From: Leptothoe sp034932105 | Lineage (GTDB): Bacteria; Cyanobacteriota; Cyanobacteriia; Phormidesmidales; Phormidesmidaceae | Direction: 5' to 3' | DNA length: 64,000 nt | Assembly: GCF_034932105.1 (NCBI RefSeq) | Contig: NZ_JAYGIG010000013.1 | Coordinates: 1-64,000, forward strand | Shown here: positions 18,628 to 26,019 of the stretch, in pieces | How the letters are laid out: every line of letters begins with the position of its first letter | Position numbering within the stretch: position 1 is the first letter of the stretch | Notes under the pieces: model-generated | Database searches by the model: none | What the model was told of the DNA's origin: nothing | The model's input: only the letters and a program-made list of their open reading frames with translations | Translations under genes and position numbers: made by a program

Positions 18628-20367
18628 ATGAATTCCCCTCTAGATTCTTTAAGTAGAAGTTTCAGAGCACTTGAGCATACGAAAATCCATATTCATAGTC
18701 TTCGTTTTCCAAATTATAGGAATCTTGAACCTAATGCTGAATTAGTGTTTAAATTTCCTATAACGGTTTTACTGGGTCGTAATGGGACAAATAAAAGCTC
18801 TATACTACATGCTTTGTATGGCAGTGTGAGAGGAAAGAGTATTGGAGATTTTTGGTTTGAAACGAAACTTGATTTGATTCCAGAAACAAGAAATGGTTTA
18901 AAGCAAAGTATTGTCCATAGATATTTGGACGAAAATGGAGATTTAGTGGAATGTATTAAAGCTCGTGCGCCAAGGAGAGGGAATCCAGATTACTGGGAAC
19001 CAGTAAGACATACTCAACTTTATGGATTTAAAGATAGTGGTGTTCGTATTAGCCCTGTTCAACTTAATGTTGTTCATTTAGATTTTCGGGGTGAACTTCC
19101 TGCATTTGACAAATATTTTTATTTTCCTGATCCTCAACATTTGGACGCACGTGATCGTGATCGGAAGAAAAATTTAGATCCTCATATACGAAATAAATAT
19201 AGTAAGCAAGATTATCTTAGATCTCGTTCAAGTTCTCTCAAAAAAGAAATTAGTGAAAGAGGAAAATCCTTAACTCCCAATGAACTGGAAGTTTTAAGAT
19301 ATATTCTTGAACGTGATTATACTGGTGGAAAAGTTCTAAAACATAAACTATTTCACGGGCACGAGGGCTGGACAATTTTATTTGAAACTGAGCATCTAAA
19401 TGATTATTCAGATGCCTTTGCTGGTAGTGGCGAGTCAGCATCTACATTATTGGTTCATAATATTTTAGAAGCTCCTGATAATTCTTTAATACTGTTAGAT
19501 GAACCTGAGACTTCCCTACATCCTGGTGCTCAGCAACGAATGCTAGAGTTTCTCGCTCATCAAGCTGTTCGAAAGTCCCTTCAGATTGTTATTGCGACAC
19601 ACTCTACACACTTTACAGAACTACTTCCTAGAGAGGCTATTCAGCTCCTTTATCTTGGATCTGAAGGCAATGTGTCAGTCGAGGCAAACCTTTCAGCTCA
19701 AGAAGCATTTCATGATATGGGATCATTTCCTGCAGGAAAGACTATTTTAGTTGAGGATGCGAGGGCAAGGTTGATTGTTTCAGAAATTTTGAAAATTCAG
19801 TCTGATCAAGCTTCTAAAGAATTTAGTGTAGTAGTTCAACCAGGTGGTACTGCAAAAATTTACAGAGATATAAAAGCTTTTGCTAACTCTAAAAGAAATA
19901 ATATCTTTGTAGTTTTTGATGGTGATCATTCTCCTGAAGAATCTATCCCAAAAGATGGGCTTTTACCCCAAGGTGAAATGGAGGTTAAGGCTCTGATTGA
20001 TGATCTTACAAAGGGTAATAATTCTAAGGGGCCTAATCTGAATTTTGAAGATGTAGATGATATGACACGTTATATTCGATTTTTCCGAAAGTTCGTATAT
20101 TTTCTACCTGCCTGTACACCTGAAGAGCTGGTGTGGAATGATATTGTAGCTACAGAGATTTTAAAGAAAGAGTTACCTTCAAATATATTAGAAGAGGAAA
20201 ACTACAAGCACAAAATAAGTTTACTTTCCGATATGATTCCAGGGGTTGACCCTAATGCTGTATTTCAATTCTTATTGTCTGGATTTTTAAAGCAAGATAG
20301 TGAACTCAAATCTAGTCTTGTGAAATGTATCCAGGAAATTCGATCGTCTCCTTCTACCAAACTTTAG
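18628..20367 (+). CDS. OLD-like ATPase with TOPRIM-like C-terminal domain
   Basis: 579 residues. An ABC/SMC-type ATPase forms the N-terminal half: Walker A GRNGTNKSS (50-58, with Asn where Gly is usual before Lys), signature-like AGSGESAST (~265-273), Walker B SLILLDEPETSLHP (~286-299) and switch IATHS (~322-326). A TOPRIM-like part follows: strand plus Glu (TILVEDARAR, E376) and strand plus DxD (FVVFDGDHS, D431 and D433), as in OLD-family nucleases. A further LPACTPEELVWN segment (~493-504) is unassigned. It is co-transcribed with the methyltransferase (1-base gap) and equally A/T-rich. Inferred role: ATP-gated nuclease or effector of a restriction- or defence-type pair. Catalytic activity is not proven, and the Glu is followed by Asp rather than the usual Gly. 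Confidence 0.85.
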   Translation: MNSPLDSLSRSFRALEHTKIHIHSLRFPNYRNLEPNAELVFKFPITVLLGRNGTNKSSILHALYGSVRGKSIGDFWFETKLDLIPETRNGLKQSIVHRYLDENGDLVECIKARAPRRGNPDYWEPVRHTQLYGFKDSGVRISPVQLNVVHLDFRGELPAFDKYFYFPDPQHLDARDRDRKKNLDPHIRNKYSKQDYLRSRSSSLKKEISERGKSLTPNELEVLRYILERDYTGGKVLKHKLFHGHEGWTILFETEHLNDYSDAFAGSGESASTLLVHNILEAPDNSLILLDEPETSLHPGAQQRMLEFLAHQAVRKSLQIVIATHSTHFTELLPREAIQLLYLGSEGNVSVEANLSAQEAFHDMGSFPAGKTILVEDARARLIVSEILKIQSDQASKEFSVVVQPGGTAKIYRDIKAFANSKRNNIFVVFDGDHSPEESIPKDGLLPQGEMEVKALIDDLTKGNNSKGPNLNFEDVDDMTRYIRFFRKFVYFLPACTPEELVWNDIVATEILKKELPSNILEEENYKHKISLLSDMIPGVDPNAVFQFLLSGFLKQDSELKSSLVKCIQEIRSSPSTKL

Positions 20368-20508
20368 CTATCCCACTGCATGGAACCAGTGCCTTAAGAG
20401 CTTATGTAGGATTTTTACAGCCCAAGGGCCATGCAAGAAAAGGCTATGGCCGTAACGCATTGGTCTTCATCTTTAAACAGATCCCTAGACGACCAAAGCC
20501 ATAGATGC

Positions 20509-21201
20509 TCAGTTAGTCCTTAGTGCGGTCGGTTGGAGCATATCGCAAAGCTTATTTAACTGCTTTATGACCTGTTTTGCCTGAGGTTGTTGTCCACTGG
20601 CATTCAAGTACCACAGCGCATCCAGGTAATATTCAATGGCCACAGCTGGATGATTGGTGACTTCAGCGATATTGGCAATTTCACATAGCAAGGTGGCGAT
20701 CCGTCTTTGTGTTAGCTTATCGGGTTTTTCTAAAGACTTATAGGCTTCCAGGGCAGCCTTAAACGAGGCCAAAGCAAAGAGATAATATCGTTGGGTATGG
20801 TAGATTTTTCCCATCATACCCAGGACAATTGCAGCGCAATATTGTCCCTGGGGTGGCTCAATATCCACCAGAGTATCGCTCAGCTGTAGACCACGTTCTA
20901 GCAGATTGATGGCGACTTGGTATTGATACCGACGACTGTGATGCAGACCTAATCGGCAGAGACGTAGGATTTCAACTTTTAAGGAGACAGACGGAGATGC
21001 CTGGGTTTCATCGGTTGGGCGAGACTCTAGTTCATAATTAAGTTCATTCAGACGCTCAGTCAGCTGGAAGGCAGTTATCTGATCGTCTTCATGTTTAAAG
21101 GCTTCAACCGCATTTAGATAATCAAGACAGGCTTGATCTAGATTGCCAAATTGAATGTTTAGATAACCTAGCGTTTGGTGGTAACGACCGTCTGAGTACA
21201 T
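20509..21201 (-). CDS. TPR-like helical repeat protein
   Basis: 230 residues of alpha-helical repeats typical of tetratricopeptide proteins: TLGYLNIQFGNLDQACLDY, VAINLLERGLQLSD, IYHTQRYYLFALASFKAAL and HPAVAIEYYLDALWYL. The first residues start in the middle of a repeat (RYHQTLGYL), so the gene may lack a domain upstream. The sequence before the ATG at 21201 shows no continuing frame of the same type. It probably mediates protein-protein contacts; the partner is unknown. It is convergent with the ATPase gene, and the methyltransferase island ends between them. Confidence 0.75.
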   Translation of the reverse strand: MYSDGRYHQTLGYLNIQFGNLDQACLDYLNAVEAFKHEDDQITAFQLTERLNELNYELESRPTDETQASPSVSLKVEILRLCRLGLHHSRRYQYQVAINLLERGLQLSDTLVDIEPPQGQYCAAIVLGMMGKIYHTQRYYLFALASFKAALEAYKSLEKPDKLTQRRIATLLCEIANIAEVTNHPAVAIEYYLDALWYLNASGQQPQAKQVIKQLNKLCDMLQPTALRTN

Positions 21202-21404
21202 GGGATAGATGTCCTATGGTGTAAGCACATCTATTACTCGTTCTGACTTCCCAAAGCTTATGCAATTGAACGTACTGCTTTAAGAAAGTTAATACTGCAC
21301 TATGGCTTGAATTCCAGACTTTGGATAGCCGGTGTGTGAGGGAGAAGTGCTGGCTTGGGAGAACAGGCCATGTGGGTGGGTAATGTATCGCTGGCAGAGT
21401 TCTG

Positions 21405-21437
21405 AAAAAAAAGTCCCTACCCGTAGGCAAGGACTTT
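21405..21437 (-). terminator. Rho-independent terminator after pgk
   Basis: On the minus strand AAGTCC-TTG-CCTA pairs with TAGG-GACTT around CGGG and is followed directly by a run of eight T. It lies about 50 bases after the pgk stop. Confidence 0.8.
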
Positions 21438-21486
21438 CTTATTTCAAAGTCTTGCTCCTTTGATGGAGAAAGATTTTGAATGAGAC

Positions 21487-22692
21487 TTACTTGTCATCTA
21501 GAGCAGCAATGCCAGGAAGAGTCTTGCCTTCTAGTAACTCAAGACTGGCACCACCACCGGTGGAAATGTGGCTCATCTTCTCAGCAACGCCCACTTTCTC
21601 AACAGCGGCAACGGAGTCACCACCACCGATGATGGACATGCAACCGGTGGCGGTTATGTCAGCCAATGTGTGGGCAATCGCTTCGGTACCCGCAGCAAAT
21701 TTGTCGAATTCGAATACGCCCATGGGGCCATTCCAAATGACGCCCTTGCAGTCGGCCAAAGCAGCTTGGAAGACCTTGATGGAGTCGGGACCGATGTCTA
21801 GACCCATCCAGCCTTCGGGGATTGCATCAATACTAACGGTTTGAGCGTTGGCGTCGGGGGAAAAGTTGTCGGCAACCACGACATCAGTGGGCAGTAACAG
21901 CTCAACGCCTTTCTCCTTGGCTTTGGCTTCAAGGGCTTTGGCTAGTTCTAGCTTGTCTTCTTCTACGAGAGACTTACCGACGCTGAGGCCGCGAGCCTTA
22001 TAGAAGGTGAAGATCATGCCGCCGCCGATGAACAGTTTGTCCACCTTGTCGAGCAGGGTTTCGATGACGCCAATCTTGGAGGAAACTTTGGAACCACCGA
22101 CAATGGCGGCAAATGGACGCTGGGGGTTATCCACAGCATTCTGGAGATACTGGAGTTCTTTCTCGATCAGTAGACCGCTAACGGAGGGACTGAGGTACTC
22201 AGTAACACCTGCAGTCGAGGCATGAGCACGGTGGGCGGTACCAAAGGCATCGTTAACGTATAGGTCAGCGACAGAGGCTAGATTCTTCGCAAACTCAGGA
22301 TCGTTGTCGGTTTCGCCATCGTAGAAACGTACATTCTCTAGGAGAGCAACTTGACCATCGGCCATGTCAGCTAGGGCTGCGGTGACGGAATCACCAATGC
22401 AGTCGTCGCACTTGATCACGTCTTGGCCCAGGAGCTCAGACAGGCGGACGGCGACGGGGGTGAGACGCATGCTGTCAACTACCTTGCCATCGGGACGACC
22501 AAAGTGGCTACACAAGATTACCTTGGCACCTTTGCTGGTCAGTGCTTGGATGGTAGGCAGAGCTGCCCGGATCCGAGTGTCATCAGTAATGGCGCCCTGG
22601 TCATCGAGGGGCACATTAAAATCGACTCGCATGAGTACACGTTTGCCTGACAAGTCAGCCGCTGACAAATCGGTGACGGATTTCTTAGCCAC
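21487..22692 (-). CDS. pgk: Phosphoglycerate kinase
   Basis: Cytoplasmic enzyme of glycolysis and the Calvin cycle that interconverts 1,3-bisphosphoglycerate/ADP and 3-phosphoglycerate/ATP. 401 residues, normal length. Motifs: VLMRVDFNVPLDDQG, SHFGRPDG, ENVRFYDGE, GGSKVSSKIGV, the nucleotide-site GPMGVFEFDKFA and the C-terminal GGGDSVAAVEK. The start is GTG at 22692, fixed by a strong AGGAGGA ribosome-binding site six bases upstream. It is divergent to the universal stress gene and single-gene in layout, ending in its own terminator. Confidence 0.98.
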   Translation of the reverse strand: MAKKSVTDLSAADLSGKRVLMRVDFNVPLDDQGAITDDTRIRAALPTIQALTSKGAKVILCSHFGRPDGKVVDSMRLTPVAVRLSELLGQDVIKCDDCIGDSVTAALADMADGQVALLENVRFYDGETDNDPEFAKNLASVADLYVNDAFGTAHRAHASTAGVTEYLSPSVSGLLIEKELQYLQNAVDNPQRPFAAIVGGSKVSSKIGVIETLLDKVDKLFIGGGMIFTFYKARGLSVGKSLVEEDKLELAKALEAKAKEKGVELLLPTDVVVADNFSPDANAQTVSIDAIPEGWMGLDIGPDSIKVFQAALADCKGVIWNGPMGVFEFDKFAAGTEAIAHTLADITATGCMSIIGGGDSVAAVEKVGVAEKMSHISTGGGASLELLEGKTLPGIAALDDK

Positions 22693-22862
22693 AGAACTAT
22701 CCTCCTAATGCAGTTTTGTTACGTTACGTACGCTCTACTTCAAAGCTAGGACAAGCTTGATTACCCTAGTTGTAAAGCGTTAATACATTTTCTTTACTCA
22801 CTAGGTATTATCGCCTATTGCGGCTCTGATTTCTGATCGAAGTCTAAGGTTTTGCTAATCGT

Positions 22863-23273
22863 ATGTTTAAGACTGTTCTCTTTCCGATAGATGCTAGCCC
22901 AGAGGCCCAGCAGGCGGCTTTTAAGGCGGCGGAGTTAGTGAAATATCATAAAAGTCATTTGATTTTACTGTCGGTGGTTGAAGCGCCGGGTAGCTCAAAT
23001 GCGGATGCTCACCCGGAGCAGACATCGCCGGAAGCGGTGGCTCAGCTTTTAGCCAAAGCTAAGATGGTATTCACGGAGCAGGGTATTGAGACGGAGACGC
23101 TTGAGCGAGAAGGAAATCCGGCGTTTGTGATTTGTGATGTGGCGGATGAGATGTCGGCGGATCTGATTGTGATGGGCTGTCGTGGTATTGGTCTTACCCC
23201 TGAAGGTCAATCGGAGAGTGTGAGTAGTCGAGTGATTAATTTATCGCCCTGTCCGGTGATGGTGGTGCCGTAG
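22863..23273 (+). CDS. Universal stress protein (UspA family)
   Basis: 136-residue single-domain USP. It starts MFKTVLFPIDASPEAQQA, with the usual hydrophobic first strand and Asp. The ATP-binding segment near the C-terminus reads MGCRGIGLTPEGQSESVSS, close to the G-2X-G-9X-G(S/T) pattern, so nucleotide binding is likely. USPs act in stress signalling or as chaperone-like dimers; no specific role can be read here. It is divergent to pgk and 46 bases upstream of the YlqF-type GTPase, possibly in an operon with it. Confidence 0.93.
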   Translation: MFKTVLFPIDASPEAQQAAFKAAELVKYHKSHLILLSVVEAPGSSNADAHPEQTSPEAVAQLLAKAKMVFTEQGIETETLEREGNPAFVICDVADEMSADLIVMGCRGIGLTPEGQSESVSSRVINLSPCPVMVVP

Positions 23274-23319
23274 GGGTGGCTGACCGTTAGAATGGATCGC
23301 TACCTCATCTCTCTTCGCC

Positions 23320-24234
23320 ATGTCTTCGCCATCTATTCAGTGGTATCCCGGCCATATTGCCAAGGCGGAGCGCTCTTTGAAAGAGCAGCTAAATCGGGTG
23401 GATGTGGTGATGGAAATTAGGGATGCGCGCATTCCCCTGGCTACGAATCATCCTGATGTGGATAGTTGGATTGGGGATAAGGCGAAGGTGCTGGTGCTGA
23501 ATCGGGTGGATATGATTTCCACCGAGGCCCGGCAGGCTTGGCAGAATTGGTTTAAGGCCCAGGGGCAGACGGTTTACTTTACGAATGCTAAGCAGGGTAA
23601 GGGGGTGCAAAACCTGCTGCGGGCGGCCCAGGATGCGGGTAAGGCGATGAATGACCGGCGGGAAAGCCGGGGGATGATGCCGCGACCGGTGCGGGCGGTG
23701 GTGATTGGGTTTCCGAATGTGGGTAAGTCGGCGTTGATCAATCGATTGCTGAAGCGAAAGGTGGTGGTCAGCGAACGCCGGGCGGGGGTGACGCGCCAAC
23801 TGCGGTGGGTGCGGATTTCCGAGGAGATTGAAATGCTGGATGCGCCGGGGATTATTCCGCTGAAGCTGAATGATCAGGCGGCGGCGCTGAAGCTGGCGAT
23901 TTGTGATGATATTGGCAATGCTGGCTATGACACGCAGCGGGTGGCGGCGGCGTTTGTGGATTTAATTAAGGACTTGGATGGCCATGATGGGGATTATGGG
24001 AATGCGATCGCAACCCGTTACGATACCCCCTTAGCCTCGGATGCTGGCGCACCCTATACCGGCGAAACCTACCTAACATTGCTGGCCCAGCGTCATGGCG
24101 ATGATCTAGAGCGAGCGGCCCACCAGCTACTCAATGACTTTCGCAAAGGCCATCTGGGCAATTTAGTATTAGAGCGACCCCCTGAGCATCCCATCGATGC
24201 AGTCCCATCGGCCCCAATGGAACTCCTGACATAG
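23320..24234 (+). CDS. ylqF: Ribosome biogenesis GTPase YlqF/RbgA
   Basis: Circularly permuted GTPase that helps assemble the large ribosomal subunit. The G motifs appear in permuted order: G4 (LVLNRVDMIS) at ~65-72, then G1 (GFPNVGKSALINRLL) at ~130-145, and G3 (LDAPGIIP) near 170. The N-terminus SIQWYPGHIAKAERSL is a family hallmark. At 304 residues it is slightly longer than the Bacillus protein. Codon use is GC-rich like the rest of the chromosome. A dyad-symmetric element follows at 24261-24282. Confidence 0.95.
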   Translation: MSSPSIQWYPGHIAKAERSLKEQLNRVDVVMEIRDARIPLATNHPDVDSWIGDKAKVLVLNRVDMISTEARQAWQNWFKAQGQTVYFTNAKQGKGVQNLLRAAQDAGKAMNDRRESRGMMPRPVRAVVIGFPNVGKSALINRLLKRKVVVSERRAGVTRQLRWVRISEEIEMLDAPGIIPLKLNDQAAALKLAICDDIGNAGYDTQRVAAAFVDLIKDLDGHDGDYGNAIATRYDTPLASDAGAPYTGETYLTLLAQRHGDDLERAAHQLLNDFRKGHLGNLVLERPPEHPIDAVPSAPMELLT

Positions 24235-24260
24235 GTTTTCCCTAGGGTCAGGTAAATGAT

Positions 24261-24282
24261 GTAAATCTTCAGCGAAGATTAC
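24261..24282. promoter_or_regulatory. Dyad-symmetric element between ylqF and the glycan locus
   Basis: AATCTTC-AGC-GAAGATT flanked by GTA and AC, so that most of 22 bases is symmetric. There is no T-run after it. A second dyad, TGGAA-CGTAC-TTCCA, lies about 120 bases further on, at about 24387-24401. Either could be an operator for the downstream glycosyltransferase gene; this is a guess from symmetry. Confidence 0.35.
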
Positions 24283-24514
24283 TTCTTTAATACGGACGGG
24301 GTGGGTCTCCTGAGATATTATTCGGATTAAACGGGAAATCTTGATTAATAGCAACAGCATTGAAATCTCCGTGATCGCTCATGAGTGGAACGTACTTCCA
24401 CGTCACTGACTCCACTCAAGGATTCTGGAGTACATCCTAGTTATCTCATAACTTTTACGTTGACTTAGGGTGTCTCGGGTAGGCTAGGGCTACTTAACTT
24501 AGTGGTTATCAGTT

Positions 24515-25849
24515 ATGGCTAAATCATTCCAACATGATCCCACAGTCATGACTTTGCCTTTTATGTTTAGCAATGGTCCAGTGGACACCTCAAAATCCGA
24601 AAGTAAAGCCAAAAAAATCAAGATTTCAATCATTGCCAGCGATTTGTCTAAGTCTGGTGCAGGTCGTTGGCAGGGAGCTGTACGACCTTTTTTGCTAGCT
24701 GAGACGGCTGTAAGGCTAGGACATGACGTAGAGATACTAGGCTTTACCGATAGTAAAACCGAGGATGGCTTTCCATCAAAGTTTGCCATTAAAGCGATTC
24801 CTGGGGGGAACTACCCGCAGTTTTTTGGAGCAGCGCGTAGTCTTTTGCAGGCGATCAGCGGTGATATAGTCTACGCTTATAAGCCCAAACCCAGCAGCTT
24901 TGGGCTGGCGCTTCTACATCGTCTGCGCTGTCATCGCCCCGTTATTTTAGATATCGATGACTGGGAGCTCAGCTGGCATGGTGGCGACCACGGTCGCTAT
25001 CGCTGGACCCCACAAAATGTGGCGAGGGGACTGCTTAAAGCTGATGGCGAACTGCGCATGCCAGACCATCCTGTTTATCTACGCTGGATTGAGAATCTGG
25101 TATCCAAAGCCGATGCGGTTACCCTGCACACACAGTTTCTGCAAAATCGTTTTGGGGGTGTCTATATTCCCAATGGCAAAGATACCGATTTATTTACGCC
25201 TGAACGCTACGACCCCGAGGCCAGTCGTGCCAAATACGGCTTATCAGACTATCGAGTGCTGATGTTTCCAGGGGCACCCCGTCCCTATAAGGGAATTGAA
25301 GATTTACTAGCAGCTCTCGATATTTTGAATCAGCCAGACCTACGACTGGTTATTGTTGGGGGTAGTCCCTACGATGACTACGACCAAATTCTGGCTAAAC
25401 GCTGGGGGCGATGGCTTGTGCAGCTACCAAAGTGTCCCTACGATACGATGCCTGAGGTTGTGGCAGCAGCACATGTCATCGTCGTACCTCAGCAGGACCA
25501 TGCTGCAGCCCAGGCCCAATTTCCTCTTAAGTTAACGGATGGTATGGCGATGGCAAAGCCAATTTTAGCAACTACCGTTGGTGATATTCCGGATATTTTA
25601 GGAGATACAGGCTACTTGGTCGACTCTGAATCACCCCAACAATTGGCCGATATGCTGCAAACTATTTTGAATAATTTGGACCAAGCATCTAACCAAGGGC
25701 GACGGGCTCGGGAACGCTGTATCCAGTACTACAGTATTGATACGATGGCATCAATATTAGGACCTCTGATTCAGCAATGTCTCAAGGGACAACTTCGGAA
25801 TCAGTTAGGCTATAAACGAAATTTCAGCCGTATGGAGAACGGCCGCTAG
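24515..25849 (+). CDS. Glycosyltransferase family 4 protein
   Basis: 444 residues with a GT-B fold. The N-terminal domain (ISIIASDLSKSGAGRWQGAV, then VYAYKPKPSS and ILDIDDWELSW) is followed by the GT4 donor domain: YIPNGKDTDLF, VLMFPGAPRPYKGIEDLL, LVIVGGSPYDD and FPLKLTDGMAMAKPILATTVGDIPD, the last with the shared acidic/Gly region. It likely transfers a sugar from a nucleotide donor at the cytoplasmic face during polysaccharide or glycolipid synthesis. First gene of a six-kilobase same-strand locus with an exporter and three more transferase-like genes. The first ~25 residues are weakly conserved, so ATG 24548 or 24563 could also be the start. Confidence 0.88.
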   Translation: MAKSFQHDPTVMTLPFMFSNGPVDTSKSESKAKKIKISIIASDLSKSGAGRWQGAVRPFLLAETAVRLGHDVEILGFTDSKTEDGFPSKFAIKAIPGGNYPQFFGAARSLLQAISGDIVYAYKPKPSSFGLALLHRLRCHRPVILDIDDWELSWHGGDHGRYRWTPQNVARGLLKADGELRMPDHPVYLRWIENLVSKADAVTLHTQFLQNRFGGVYIPNGKDTDLFTPERYDPEASRAKYGLSDYRVLMFPGAPRPYKGIEDLLAALDILNQPDLRLVIVGGSPYDDYDQILAKRWGRWLVQLPKCPYDTMPEVVAAAHVIVVPQQDHAAAQAQFPLKLTDGMAMAKPILATTVGDIPDILGDTGYLVDSESPQQLADMLQTILNNLDQASNQGRRARERCIQYYSIDTMASILGPLIQQCLKGQLRNQLGYKRNFSRMENGR

Positions 25850-26019
25850 CCTTTGATGTAAACAACATCTACATAATAGTTGTTGCTAAATGGGATAAAC
25901 CGATGTGGGTAATATCCATTTCCGAAACTTCTCAGACTAATGCATCCCGAGGATCAGTAACCTTCCCATCCTAATTGCCCTTAAATTGCATCTATTTAGC
26001 GTCGCCTGACCATTTATTT

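Noticed and set aside
17560..20500. Prophage or insertion sequence carrying the methyltransferase
   Set aside because: No transposase, integrase, phage structural gene or terminal inverted repeats are visible at the island edges.
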